This document shows positions 1-11,095 of a stretch of 64,000 nt of DNA, piece after piece. Positions within the stretch are counted from its first letter, which is position 1, and every line of letters starts with the position of its first letter. The stretch is from Craterostigma plantagineum (lineage: Eukaryota; Streptophyta; Magnoliopsida; Lamiales; Linderniaceae). A model generated the notes under the pieces. It saw only the letters and a list, made by a program, of their open reading frames with translations, ran no database searches and had not been told where the DNA came from. The stretch spans positions 1-64,000 of the forward strand of contig JAPQWV010000650.1 of assembly GCA_027422505.1 (NCBI GenBank), in the 5' to 3' direction. The translations under genes were made by a program, and so were the position numbers.

Positions 1-1846
1 CGCCAAGGCCTATGATAAGGTCGAATGGAGCTTTCTACTTGCCACGCTTCAGGCCATGGGCTTCCACCCCACTTACATTGAATGGATCCGACGCTGCTTG
101 ACTACGCCGACGTTTTCTATTAACATTAATGGCCGATCGGTGGGTTTCTTTGAGGGCAGGCGGGGATTACGACAAGGTGACCCCATTTCGCCGTATCTTT
201 TTACGCTAGTTATGGAGGTCCTTCATGGTATAGTGGAGGATAGGATTCTCATGGAGCCACGATTCCGCCACCACTGGAGATGTGAATCCACCTTGTTGTC
301 GATGCTGGTATTCGCGGATGATCTCCTCCTTTTCTGCCATGCGGATGAGATTTCTGTGGGCGTCTTGAAGAATGCACTGACGGCGTTCTCTAATTTGTCA
401 GGCTTGCACCCAAACCCTGACAAGAGCGAGATTTTTCTGTCACGGCGTGCGGAGGGTCTAAAGGCTGAGCTCCAGGGCATTCTGGGTTTTCGAGTGGCCA
501 GTTCCAGTTCGCTATTTGGGGGTGCCCCTGATAGCATCACGACTCACGATTGGTGATTGTGCGCCGCTTCTACAGCGTGTTGACGTACGGCTGGGATCAT
601 GGCTGAACAAGTCCTTGTCATATGCGGGGAGGGTACAACTGATTAAGTCTGTTCTGCAAGCTTTGCATGTCTATTGGTCGGGGGTGTTTCTATTGCCTAA
701 GGGTGTTGTCCGTGCATTGGAGTCGCGCTTTAGGCAGTTCCTATGGGGAGGTTCATCGGCTAAGGTTGCGTGGGAGGATGTCTGCCTACCGCCATGCGAG
801 GGGGGTTTGGGAATTCGATCCATAGCAACGGATAACAGGTCGCTACTTGTGCAACTTCTATGGAGGGTAATTAGTCGTACGCCAGATTCTGTTTGGGTGG
901 ATTGGCTATACCGAACACGCTTGCAGGCTAAATCGATTTGGGCCGTACCTGTTTCAGCCAACACATCATGGAGTTGGAGGAAGCTCATGCAGCTGAGATC
1001 GCTTATTCTCCCACTTATCTCTTTCCGGATTGGTAATGGTTCGACTATTTGGTTATGGGAGGATCCATGGATACAGGAATCGCCGCTACTAGACCGATAT
1101 CCGCGAGGCCCGATAGCAATGGGGCTTCCAGTTGGAACTCGGTTGAGTACTGTCGTCGATGCCCATGGTTGGAATTGGCCGGGAAGGACTACGACAGAAT
1201 ACATTGATTTCAGCCGCCATCTTCCTTCTGTTGATCCGAATATGAGTGATAGGATAATATGGAAGGGGGCGATCGATGGGTGTGCCACCACGCGTCTGAT
1301 TAGGGAGGCACTCCGACTTCGCCGGCAGCCTGTACCTTGGGCGGCCCTCTTTGGGGGACCCCTTAAGGTGCCTCGGCACGAGATTATTTTGTGGCTGAGT
1401 ATATGTGACCGCTTGTCTACGAGGGATAAGCCGTGGGTGGCCCAGCGAGCGGGCACCCCTGCCTGTGTCCTTTGCGATGTGCTACGTTACGAGACTGCTC
1501 AGCACCTGTTCTTCGATTGTCGGTTTTCTCGTCAGTGTCTGCGATTGCTGAGGCGGCGTATTCGATGGACATGGCCGTACAGGGAGTGGCACCAGGGCAT
1601 TATGTGGGCCTCGAGGAAATGGCGTGGACATCATCTCATTGCGGCGGCTTACCGTCATGTCTTGGCATCATTGGTTTACCATATTTGGCAGGCTCGCAAC
1701 AAACGCTGGAAGGAAGGACCATCACGACCCCCGAGAGACTGGTGGCCTCGGTACTTGATATGGTGTGTATGCGACTTAGCGGGACATCTGCTAGGTTCGA
1801 TCTCCAACGTGCAGCAATTCGGCGCCTTTGGCGTGTAGCTTGGTAG
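1..1846 (+). pseudogene. LINE ORF2 (reverse transcriptase to zf-RVT), broken
   Basis: C-terminal part of ORF2, the protein that nicks target DNA and reverse-transcribes the LINE RNA. The window opens at the RT block AKAYDKVEW. Then follow RQGDPISPYLF, the catalytic FADDLLLF (near 313-336), YLGVPLI, FLWGG and the zf-RVT region with CVLCD and HLFFDC (near 1470-1520). Two frameshifts break it. At about 496 the GVPLI block changes frame. Near 1727 a one-base loss compared with other copies puts the usual C-terminus (RRLWRVAW, stop at 1844-1846) in a different frame from the long 516-1838 reading frame. The protein is dead as it stands, although RT motifs survive. Confidence 0.9.
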
Positions 1847-1875
1847 TTTATGATGTGTTTTTGGATTTACTTTTG

Positions 1876-1917
1876 CCAGTAGTCTGTTACTGGTTGCTCG
1901 TGAGGGTTAATCCTCAC
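1876..1917 (+). other. LINE 3' UTR stem-loop pair
   Basis: First stem-loop CCAGTA-gtctgt-TACTGG at 1876-1893, then GTGAGG-gttaat-CCTCAC at 1900-1917, about 50 bases before the A-tail. Both occur at the same place in all six LINE copies of the window, with paired base changes in the second. The pair is a candidate recognition structure for the LINE reverse transcriptase. Confidence 0.7.
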
Positions 1918-1980
1918 TCATCTTGTACATCCATCCATTTATATATATACACACGGAAATTACTCCAAAAAAAAAAAAGA

Positions 1981-2601
1981 AACATATAAAATTAGGGTTT
2001 GTTAGTATAATTACATTTTCACTGAAATGGCTTAATTTAGAAAACCCTAGTTTTGACTTCTATAAATTTCGAAACCCTAAAATTCAGAACTTTAACCTAA
2101 ACTGAGAAATACTATGATATAAATCTTGGCATGAACCATGATCTCGACATGTATCTACAAATGGATCTCGATATTCATGCTACTAGTGACTAATAGATCT
2201 CGACATACTTGGGTTAAATAGATCTCGAGCTTGTAATGTGATTTATGAATCTCGAGTTTGAGGAAGGTATAAATATCGACATATGACATGCAAGGATTTC
2301 GATAGGATCTCGATTTATGTGGCGAACTAGATCTCGATATTCATATACAAGGGTTTGATATTTAAACAGTATACAAGGATCTCGACATTGCATGAATCTC
2401 GAAATGTTTTTAGGTATGAATATAGAGATGCATTGCGATACAAATCTCGACATGTAATGCAAGGATCTCGAGCTTTTACACAAAAAATGTCGAGATGTAT
2501 GTCGACATCTATCGAGTTTCTACATAAGCTTTCGAAATTAATATCAGGAATTAATCTCGACATGATCTCAAGTTTCATGGTGGGATCTCGAGGTCAACAT
2601 T
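1981..2601 (-). repeat. Family-A LTR, inner part with TCGA palindrome array
   Basis: Piece of a minus-strand LTR of the same family as element A. The stretch from 1978 matches the reverse complement of about 30440-30545, and the right-hand continuation at 8628-9691 carries the LTR 5' end. From about 2115 it is filled with degenerate copies of ATCTCGACAT or GATCTCGAG spaced 15-40 bases apart. LINE copy 2 landed in one of these motifs. No coding capacity; the short open frames here are by-products of the repeat. Confidence 0.8.
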
Positions 2602-2755
2602 TTTTGGTGTAATGTCCCATGTATATAAATAGCGGAAAAAGTATGTACAAATTAGCAGGAGTTATACTCCGCAACCTACCAGTAACAGACTACTTGGCAC
2701 ACAAGGAAGGAATAAACCAATCACCAATAAACCAATCAACCATTATAGAGCAATC

Positions 2756-5700
2756 CTACCAAGCAACCCGCCATAGTCGGCGTATGGCCGCCCACTGAAG
2801 CTCGTATTTCATGGGTGTACCACTAATACGCATGATAGCCAAGGCAAGAACACACCCCACGAGCCTTTGTGGAGTCGTGTTGGTCCCCTCCTTCCAACGC
2901 CTATTCCTTGGCTGCCAAATATGGTAGACCAGGGATGCCAGAATATGGCGATATGCTGCATGTAGAAGGTGCTTCCCTCGCCAACGGGCAGCCGCCCACC
3001 GAATGCCCGCATTCCAATCCCGATAAAGCCAGATCCATCGAGTCCGATGTCGCAGGAGTCAAAGACATTGGCGTGAGAAAGGGCAATCAAAGAAGAGGTG
3101 TTGGGCAGTCTTGTAATGCAGCTCCTCGCAGAGCACACAAGCTGGAGTCCCCGACCTTTGAGCAATCCACGGCTTGTCCCTAGTCGCGAGACGATCCTGC
3201 AAGGCCAGATATAAAATAAACTCATGTCGCGGAATCTTCAGCGGCCCTCAAAATAACACCGCCTAACCCACAGGGTCCCTCCTGTAGCGCATCGCATCAC
3301 GAGCCAAAGATGCCGTCATAGATCCATCTGACGTTCCCATCCATCGTACGCCATCCTGGTCCCCTCGAAGCACATTAGGTGGAAGGCGGCTAATCTCAAG
3401 ATACTCGACCGCACCCTGCCCTGGCCAATGCCAGCCTTGCGCGTCAAGAATCACACTCGGGCGTGAATCAATAGGCAGCCCCATCGCAATAGGGCCCCTT
3501 GGAAATCTTTCCAAGAGTGGCGTTGGCAACAACCAGGGATCCTTCCATAGGAAAATCGTTGAACCATCACCAATACGGAATGTAATCATAGATCTGATCA
3601 AAGGGCGCAACTGCAGCAGCTTGCTCCAGCTCCAAGCATCATTCGCCGAGACCGATAGGTCCCATAGCGATCGAGAATGCAGCCGCGTCCTATAGAGCCA
3701 TTCGACCCAAATCGAATCCGGTGTCCTGGTAAGTACACTCCACAAGTGCTTCAGTAATAGGGCCTTATTGTCGACAGCGATAGATCGCAGCCCCAACCCC
3801 CCTTCAGCCACAGGTAGACATAAAACCTCCCATGCCACCTTAGCTGATGTGCCTCCCCACAAAAATTTCCTAAACCGCGTTTCCAAAGCTCGGACAACAC
3901 CCTTAGGCAAGATGAACATTCCTGACCAGTAAGCATGGAGCGCCTGCAAAACCGACTTAACCAGTTGTAGTCGGCCTGCATACAATAGAGAGCGATTGAG
4001 CCACGATCCCAACCGCTGGTCCACTTTCTGCAATAGAAGGGCACAGTCTCCAATCGTCAAGCGAGTAGTGATAAGGGGCACTCCTAAGTATCGCACCGGG
4101 AGCTGGCCCACTCGATATCCCATGAGTGCATGTATCTGTGCAGTCAATCCTTCAGCCTGCCTCGAAAGGTACATCTCACTCTTGTCTGGGTTAGGTAGCA
4201 ACCCTGACAACCGTGCAACTCCCCCAACGCCTTCTTCAGAACCCCGACCGAAACGACGTCAGCATGGCTGAACAGCAGGAGGTCATCCGCAAATGCTAAC
4301 GACACCAAGCTCAGCGTCTCGCAGCGCTTTGAAGCGCGGCTCTTCCATGATGAAGACATTGAGAAGCCCATGAAGGACCTCCATCACCAGTGTAAATAAA
4401 TAAGGGGAAATGGGGTCCCCCTGTCGAATACCCCTCTTGCCCTGGAAAAAGCCAACTACCTGACCATTCAGATTCAATGAAAAGGCTGTCGTTGTCAAGC
4501 ATGCCCGAATCCAGCCAATGTACATAGGATGAAACCCCATGACATCTAAGACAGAAAGCAAAAACTCCCACTCCACCTTGTCGTACGCCTTGGCCAGATC
4601 AATCTTGAACATAGCTCGCGCCGGACGGCCCTAGCCCTTAGCCTTGTACCCAAGACATAGCTCCTGCGCCAAAACACATTATCGCTGATCCGTCGCCCTG
4701 GGATAAACGCTGTCTGTGAGCCATGGACCAGTGTAGCGAGGTGCCCCTTTAGCCGGTTGGCCAAGATCTTAGATATAACCTTGTATACAACGTTGCCATG
4801 GCGTTGGAAGGAGGATCCCTGGTTTCGAAGAAATCTTGGACCGCCTTCACCACGTCATCTCCAACTATCCCCCATGCAGCTTGAATGCGACCGTATATTC
4901 GTCTGGTCCAGGCGCTTTCTCATCCCACATAGAGAAAAGCGTCTCACGAACTTCCGTGGCAGTCACCCTAATGATCATGGATGCAGCGTCCGCTGGGGAA
5001 AGCGTTCCCATCACAGCTCGTCGCACATCAGCAGGGAGGATCGGCGAACTGTGAGCAGACTGCCCCAATAAGTCCTTGTAGAACCCAATCAGCGCTCCCT
5101 TCACCTTATCCGGTTCTTCGAGAAGGTCACCATTGGCAGTCTCAAGGGACCAGATGCGGTTAGTAGCTCGGCGCGTGGCGACCCTACGAAAGAAATAGGA
5201 TGAGCACTGGTCCCCATCCTTCAGCCATGCAAGCTTGGCCCGCTGCGATAACGCCGAGTGCTCCATCTCCACCGCTTTGGCATAAAGCACCGACACAGCC
5301 TTTCCAGCTCATAGAAAGAGTCCTCCTCAGGGAAACGTGACATAAAATCCTGTGCAATATCAACGAATTGTTTTGCCTCTGTGACATTCGCCGTCAAGTC
5401 TCCCTTCGATGGTCGCAAGCTCAGCAGGGAACACTTCAACAGCTTCAGTCTCCTCACCAAGACGAACATAGGATAGCCATGCAAAGCCGTGTTCCAGACA
5501 TTTTGAACAATGCCCAAGAAGGCTGGGTCTTTCGTCAGAAAGTTGTCAAACCGAAAGGTTGCCTTATACTGTCTCATCACCGCAGCTCCCAACAGCATAG
5601 GCGAGTGATCTGATGGAGCTGGTAGGGCACACCTACAAAAGAGCTCTGGAAACAGGGCAAACCATTGAGGGTTTCCTAGTATACGATCAAGTCTACGCCA

Positions 5701-6285
5701 AACCGCCGCTTGAGCACGCTGTTGGTTAAACCACGTGTATACCTGGCCCATCGTAGGTATCGTCAACAAAACAGCGCCAATTAAGCACGCCTGGAAATCC
5801 TCCATATCATGCCTAGTAGGCGACCCACCACGCCCCTCAGTCGTGTGCAAAATAGCATTGAAGTCCCCCAGGACTATCAATGCATCCGCCACACGTTCCG
5901 CAGACATACTAATCAACTCCTCCCATAAGGGCTCCTCGCCTCCCTTCTGGAGTTCCCATACGCAAAAGATATGAACACTGTCTCGCCCGTCGTGGCCAGC
6001 TCCACTCAACAATGAATAGCTTGGATTGAGAACCCAAGGACAACAACTATCATAGTAGATGGGTCCCAACCAACCATATGCGTGACAATGGTCCATCATC
6101 GTAATCAAAGAACCATCTCCAATCAAGTCTAATCCCCCTGATATAAACCCCGCATTAGACACCGCCACCCGTGTTTCTAACAACCCTATCATACGTAACC
6201 CCTCTCGCGAAATCAACTCCACCGCCGCCCTCCTGTGGTCTTGCTTATTAAGACCACGCACGTTCCACGCTCCCATTGCTAACAT
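2756..6285 (-). pseudogene. LINE ORF2 (endonuclease, RT, zf-RVT), broken
   Basis: Starts at methionine 6285 (MLAMGAWNVRGLN). The AP-type endonuclease occupies about the first 240 residues, with WNVRGLN, LLETR, GDFNAIL and SDHSP. The frame breaks near 5230, giving a second segment at 5296-4865 (KAPGPD block). Then come QTAFIPGRRISDN (4764-4546), AKAYDKVEW with RQGDPISPYLF (4612-4283), FADDLLLF (near 4300), and the long thumb/C-terminal segment 4210-3263. The conserved end RRLWRVAW stops at 2756-2758. At least five frame breaks are present. All catalytic motifs can still be found when frames are followed, so decay is by point indels rather than large deletion. Confidence 0.88.
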
Positions 6286-8393
6286 AAAGGCACCCCTTCG
6301 CGGGCTGCATTTGCTTTAGGGCCCGTATGAAGGTTATGATCATTTGCTTCGGGCATGTCCCGAAGTACAAGAAATCGATTCTGCTCTTCCAGCGATAAAG
6401 AAGCACCAATCTCGGGCGATCTCGATGTGGTCGCATCTCCCGGGCCCAAGCTGCCATGTTTGCGGCCAACTCCATCTGTCTCCGTCCGTACCAAGATGGC
6501 CTTGCCTTTGGCTCCCACCTGCCTCTAGTCCTCCTGCGGCCGCGATAAGATTACCCGTGAACCCCCCACTCTATCTGGCTGCCATGTTTCCCGGCGTACC
6601 ATCTCATACCGACCTACGTTCCCACCACGAGGGCCTGAACGATTGTGAGATCCGTTTCGGAATCGTTCTGGCCTTTGTCCATGCTCCCCCATTTCGCGAC
6701 TACTTGCCCCCGCAGTTGGCCTATCCTTGTCCACCGGTGTATCCATCTGCTGCCGAGGTGGTGACATCCCCGGCTGCTTAGTCGGTCTCTTTGGACAGTG
6801 GGTTGCCCCATGCGCCCAGGAGTCACAGTGAGCACATTTAGAGGCTTCCAATCATACTCCACCCTTATAGGGACTGTGACGTCGTCCTCCCCTTCTTCGC
6901 CTTGAAGTAGCACATTAATTGATTCAATAAAATGATCAGTCAGCTGCTTCATGACGCAAATACGGGCATAATCAATACGGTCCCCAGCTGTCGTTATTCC
7001 ATCCGCATACAACGGACGCCCCACAGCACTCGCAACCAGCCCGAGGCCTTCCTGGGTCCAGAGATCACATGGCACAACCCAAAATTTGACCCACAGAGGC
7101 ACCTCGACCAACTCCTTCCGCGCAAATGACATTCGCGGTCTCCATGGTTCGAGAAATAATGGCTGACCTTGCATGAGCCATGGGCCACCCTCTAGGACCT
7201 CAATCCGTGCTTCGTCCGACTCAAAGCTGAACATGAAAAACCCGTTGATCGTGGTACGTATCTCAGCCAGTCCCTTCCACAAAGACCGGAAATGCCGCTC
7301 AACAAAGGGGAAATATGGTTTCCGCCCAAGGAAATAACCAACAAGAGTGTTCTGCCACCGTTCGCATGCTCACCGCGCCACCTCCACTGGTGCTCTCACC
7401 ACAGCGACCCCATCGACGATTGCAGGTGCCGTGTATGTTAACCACATTGTTCGTGATTTCGTAGGCGCCCGTGTTTGATCTCCCCTTGTCCCAGTAACGG
7501 CCGCCGCAAATGACACCGGCTTGACCTGCTCTTCAGCGTTCTTCATAGCAGGTCCAAGTCTCGAACACCGACCCTAAACGCGGGAAAATACCATCATTCG
7601 CCGAAACCCTAGCAGCCTTCGACGTCTTCCAGGTAGGCCCCGCCGGGTCCATAGCTAGCACCGTCATAGAAACCCTATCCGCCTCTCCCGTCAACGAAGG
7701 AGAGGGTGCAACCGGCCTAATATCAGTTGAGCGATGATGTAGCAATGTGCCAGGCCCATCTGAAACCCTAATTGACGAAATTTGGGAAGCCCCCATAGCC
7801 ATCGCCATCGCCGGTTCTGCGCAGGTTTCGTCATCCCCGTCCTCAGCCATCCTTAACGCGAGCAGCCTCCGATCTGGCCGAGGTGTCCCAGGCCGTCCAA
7901 ACGGTTTTTTCAGAGCAGGCCGTAGGACAGCCCTATGACCTTCGATCAGGCGGCCTCTTTCCACCGTAGCAGCCCTACCATTCACATCAGACCCACCGTT
8001 CGCAACGGCCTGAGCTTCCGATACATAATGCCCTGGGTTACGCTGATCGGCGCTGCTACCGACATTCGGCATCGTGAGAATACCCGGGTGCCCTCCCTCA
8101 GACCGCGGCCCATTAAGGCGTCCAAACAAAGTCCTAAGTTTTTCAGCGTCGAAGGCCGCCGCAAAAGCCGGCTATGCATCTGCCAACGCCGCCAGATTGG
8201 GTAGATGAGGAAGCGCCGTCTGATCTGAAGCCTCCACTGATTCGCGTGCCTCGTCGTTCCGGTCATGAAGCGTCCTATGATCCACTATCTCTGATCCAAT
8301 TCGATGATCAACCCGTCGCCCTTCAATCTCCACCGCACCTTGCGGACCCATCGCTGCCATGACATCGCCGTTGCCGTCTGATTCAGACGCCAT
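6279..8393 (-). pseudogene. LINE ORF1 (DUF4283, zinc knuckle), broken
   Basis: RNA-binding ORF1 protein that coats LINE RNA. The chosen start is the methionine near 8393 (MASESDGNG), inside a slightly longer open frame. An in-frame TAG follows near 8175, before the conserved FAAAFDAEKLRTLF block. The DUF4283 region begins near 7440 (APAIVDGVAVV, WQNTLVGYFLG) with a stop just before it. It continues through PLFLEPWRP and EVPLWVKFW (near 7180-7090). A C-x2-C-x4-H-x4-C knuckle (CAHCDSWAHGATHC) lies near 6835-6790 in a shifted frame. The last frame ends at 6279 and overlaps the ORF2 start at 6285. At least two stops and two frame changes are visible, so it is not translatable. Confidence 0.85.
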
Positions 8394-8627
8394 CCACACC
8401 ACGCAATCAGGAAACCCTAATCTCAGAAATGCCGCAGAACCACCCAATCAAATCTCCCACAATCAGATCCTCCCTCACCTAAATCGGTGAAGAAGGGTAC
8501 CGCAGTCATCGGCCGGCCAAGATCGACCGGAGACGACAGCGATCAGACGTTGAACACGCGAAGAAAAGCTCGAAAATTGAAAATCCCGCCTATTGTGTGA
8601 AAATCGCACACACTGAAGATGTTTTTT

Positions 8628-9691
8628 TCTCGAGGTCAACATTAAAAGTGTATTTCGACATTTTCTCTATCCTCCTTCCTGAGCTCGAGATCTTCCTACA
8701 AAACTTAACAGAGTTCGAAATCTACCAACATGAATCATTTTACTCAATAGTTAAACTTTCGATCAAAACATATTTTCCTCCAAGAAATAAATGTCTCAAA
8801 AACTCTTGACCATTAACTTGTACAAATTCTACCCTCAAGTAATTGTTAAACCTAAGAACTTAAAGTTCTACATACGCTAGAAACCTTTAATCATATAAAA
8901 TCTCTAAACCTAATGATCCGTAGGAATCATTTTTCTCGTGCTTATTCTTTTAGGGCATTCGACTTAGGACAGAACTTAATAAAATTAGCAAATTTTATAC
9001 TTACTAATTCATGCTTACTAATTCGACTTCCTTCTTCCTCTACACATCAATCTTTTCGTTAGTTTCTTCCTAATGAACTAAGATAAATATGTTATCTTTT
9101 TATCATACTTGCGTGTTATTTAAGCTTAGTGACATTGCTTTCTACTTTTTATATACCTATCAAATTCCTTAGTAACAATCATTATAATATTAATTTAAAC
9201 TATTTCCCTCCTTGCTAAGTTATCAAGCTATCTCTAAGTCCCTATTCCTTAAATAATGAACCTCATAATATTGTTAATAAATCGCACCCACCGATCTAAA
9301 TTTCTTAAGTAATAATTTTAGTCTATCATTTCCTCAATGTTAAAGTGATAAACTGCCATTGTTCTAAATATTAGTTTTCGAAAACCTCTCCATACCCAAG
9401 TTAGTGTACCTATTTTAATATTAAAATCGTTTAGTCTATGACTAAGGGTTCGAACCTTACAAAACCCTAGATTTAAAATCTTTTAGGTTAGCATGCCATG
9501 TACTAGAAACCCTAAATTAATAACTAACCTAAATTGAAAGTCTACCTTCCCATTCGTACATGTCATGTTAGCGTATAGCAGGAAATTAGTTAGGCACACA
9601 AAAAGTCACAAAACATGTCTCATGCAGTCAGGTAAGTCATATAATATGTATGTAAATTTATTGGCCGGCTTACTTACGTGATTCGGGTATT
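8628..9691 (-). repeat. Family-A LTR, 5' (U3) part
   Basis: Continuation of the LTR to the right of LINE copy 2. Its 5' end (TGTAATACCCG on the minus strand) is at 9691. About 230 bases inward from there match the start of element A's LTR (16394 and 28956) closely. The rest is AT-rich with a few TCGA motifs next to the LINE. No polypurine tract follows at 9692, so this is the outer end of a 5' LTR or a solo LTR, not a 3' LTR. Confidence 0.85.
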
Positions 9692-10101
9692 ACAATTGTT
9701 AAGGTTAACATGCTTAAACCACCTAGTTGCAAGATTTACAACAGCATAGCATTTTTACTTACCAAATTCGAAGTCCCAACTTGCTAGGGGTGTTTCTTAG
9801 TAAAAGTTCCTCCCGGCTCACCCCTTTCTTCTTTTAGTCGAGTTCTATGTGTATGAGTGTTTTCCTTATTTTATTTCCTAAATTAGTCCTTATCCAACGT
9901 CTCCTTGATTTACTTGGTAATTATTATACCTAAACTTAGAGGAATGGGTTGATGTGACAACTAGGTGACTAATATTTTCCTCACACGTTAAGAAATCTTG
10001 GTAATTCCATGTGTTGTAATCATGCATGGAAACCACTTCCAATCGCCCGATTTGTGACGCTCATGATCTTGTTTCGCCGCATGCTTTTGTCGCAACAAAG
10101 T

Positions 10102-10113
10102 TGGTATCAGAGC
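10102..10113 (+). other. Primer binding site (tRNA-iMet type)
   Basis: TGGTATCAGAGC, complementary to the 3' end of initiator tRNA-Met, the usual primer of plant gypsy and copia elements. It sits about 20 bases before the gag start. Confidence 0.85.
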
Positions 10114-10131
10114 CATACTCTCGACGGCATT

Positions 10132-10750
10132 ATGGCCGACGGCAGTCGAACGACAGGAGCGCGTTTGACGGACTTGGAGACGAAGACGGCTCATCTTCAA
10201 GTTCAACTCGACGGCCTACCCAACCTGGAGCAGTTGGTGGCCGATGTAGCGAACCTGAGGGAAGCACGGCTGGCAGATGAGGCGCGGACATCAAAGATTG
10301 AAGCCGAGCTTGCGGCACTTCGAGTCTTGGTGGCGGGCGGCACGGGGCGCGGGCCGCAAGGCCGCGCGCGAGCCGAGCATGTTCCACGGGGCCAGGACGC
10401 TAAAGAGTTGCTGAATTTTCTGTACGACATAGAAGCCTATTTCCATGGGGGGCGAATAGCTGACAATGAGAAGGTGGACGCGGCTTTGAACTACCTTGAC
10501 GGGGACGCAAAGCTGTGGTGGCGGACTCGACTTTCGGCGGACGAACAACTCAACCGGCCAAGACTGGCCAATTGGGAGGAGTTCAAGTGAGAGTTGATGG
10601 CCCAATTTCTGCCCAGCAACACCGCATTGGTGACGCGTGAGGCGGTGCGGCGTTTGAAGCAGACCGGGAGCGTTACGTGAGACGGTTCTCTTCTCTGATG
10701 CTCGACATTACGGACATGTCGGAGGCGGACAGGTTATTCAACTTTATGCA
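10132..10750 (+). pseudogene. gag of gypsy element G, truncated
   Basis: Capsid-type gag. I start it at the ATG at 10132 (MADGSRTTG); a longer frame from 10009 would run through the PBS. Residues 10-70 are a leucine- and alanine-rich heptad region (probable coiled coil). After a GC-rich linker comes the retrotransposon gag domain: ELLNFLYDIEAYF and GDAKLWWRTR. A TGA at 10588-10590 interrupts it, then the frame resumes (AQFLPSNTALVTREAVRRLKQTGS). A small indel shifts it before RRFSSLMLDITDMSEADRLF. The remainder is lost at the B LTR. Lineage within the gypsy chromoviruses is uncertain. Confidence 0.75.
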
Positions 10751-10759
10751 ACAAAGTTG

Positions 10760-11095
10760 TGTTGCAAATCTGGTAGTTAGACAATTTTTTTCGAAATTGC
10801 CTTCGTAATCGCGCCTTCACAACCGGCTCGCGTCTAAGTCGATCCGCCCCGCGCGTTCTGTCTTAGCCGCGATAAGCCTCTCCTACACGTCTCCCTGCTT
10901 TGTAAAGCGAAAGACAAACAAGACAACGTAATTTTAAGGGGCATCGCCGAGGTTCGCTCCTCGACTTAGCCCGTTTTATTCCTCAACGAACAAAACGTAC
11001 ACAATAGGGAAACTCAAACCCGTGTGGAACCGAACAAGTCTCGGCCTCACCTCGCTAACCCAAACGAAGCTACTACATGGTTATCCTAAGCGCCC
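10760..11095 (-). repeat. Element B LTR, 3' (U5) end
   Basis: Left end of a minus-strand LTR interrupted by LINE copy 3. The sequence at 11083-11095 resumes after the LINE at 15703 with a near-matching target duplication. The LTR end is probably TGTTGC at 10760, giving a ...CA terminus on the sense strand. An AATAAA is visible on the minus strand near 10975. Position relative to the E4 LTR is inferred from the matching TCCTATGCGCCCGGCC-like segment. Confidence 0.6.

Larger units (their letters stand above)
1..1980 (+). mobile_element. L1-clade LINE copy 1, 3' portion
   Basis: Non-LTR retrotransposon whose 5' end lies outside the window. It carries the reverse transcriptase second half, the C-terminal zinc-binding region, a 3' UTR with two stem-loops, a short TA-rich stretch and an A-tail at about 1968-1980. 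Sequence just after the tail (from about 1978) matches, in reverse complement, the inside of the family-A LTR near 30440-30545, so this LINE was inserted into that LTR. It is closely related to copy 3 at 11096-15702. Confidence 0.93.
2602..8627 (-). mobile_element. Full-length L1-clade LINE copy 2
   Basis: Complete 6.0-kb LINE in minus orientation. It is bounded by a perfect 16-bp target duplication TCTCGAGGTCAACATT (2586-2601 and 8628-8643). The A-tail shows as T-run 2601-2605. On the LINE sense strand the target reads TTTT|AATG, the usual L1 endonuclease cut context. Order from the 5' end: 5' UTR (about 8627-8394), ORF1 (DUF4283, zinc knuckle), ORF2 (endonuclease, RT, zf-RVT), 3' UTR with the two stem-loops (2658-2697). 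Both ORFs carry stops and frameshifts. Length suggests little or no 5' truncation. Confidence 0.93.
9692..10759 (+). mobile_element. Ty3/gypsy element G fragment (LTR end, PBS, gag start)
   Basis: The 3' end of an LTR (about 9692-10095), a PBS at 10102 and the first 620 bases of gag. It is cut at both ends by younger insertions: the family-A LTR at 9691 and the B LTR at about 10760. The exact LTR start is lost. Its gag is unlike those of A, E3, E4 and E5, with a coiled-coil N-terminus and GC-rich codons, so it is a separate gypsy lineage. Confidence 0.75.

Noticed and set aside
671..1456. 261-residue minus-strand frame
   Set aside because: Antisense shadow of LINE ORF2, which carries clear RT and zf-RVT motifs on the plus strand.
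516..1838. Possible host gene for a ribonuclease H-like or zinc-binding RT protein
   Set aside because: Such annotations are usually LINE ORF2 pieces; here the A-tail, 3' hairpins and near-identical copies elsewhere show that it is a LINE.
2072..2080. CCCTAAA words as interstitial telomere repeats
   Set aside because: Only single words, never tandem; treated as telobox-like motifs instead.
2214..2612. Several 80-90 residue frames on both strands (also 35851-36195, 45336-45680, 48134-48429, 56155-56511)
   Set aside because: All fall in palindromic TCGA arrays, where stop-free stretches arise from the repeat; identical pairs simply reflect LTR duplication.
6344..6851. 145-residue plus-strand frame opposite the ORF1/ORF2 border of LINE copy 2
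   Set aside because: Antisense to ORF1; the minus strand has the zinc knuckle and family match.
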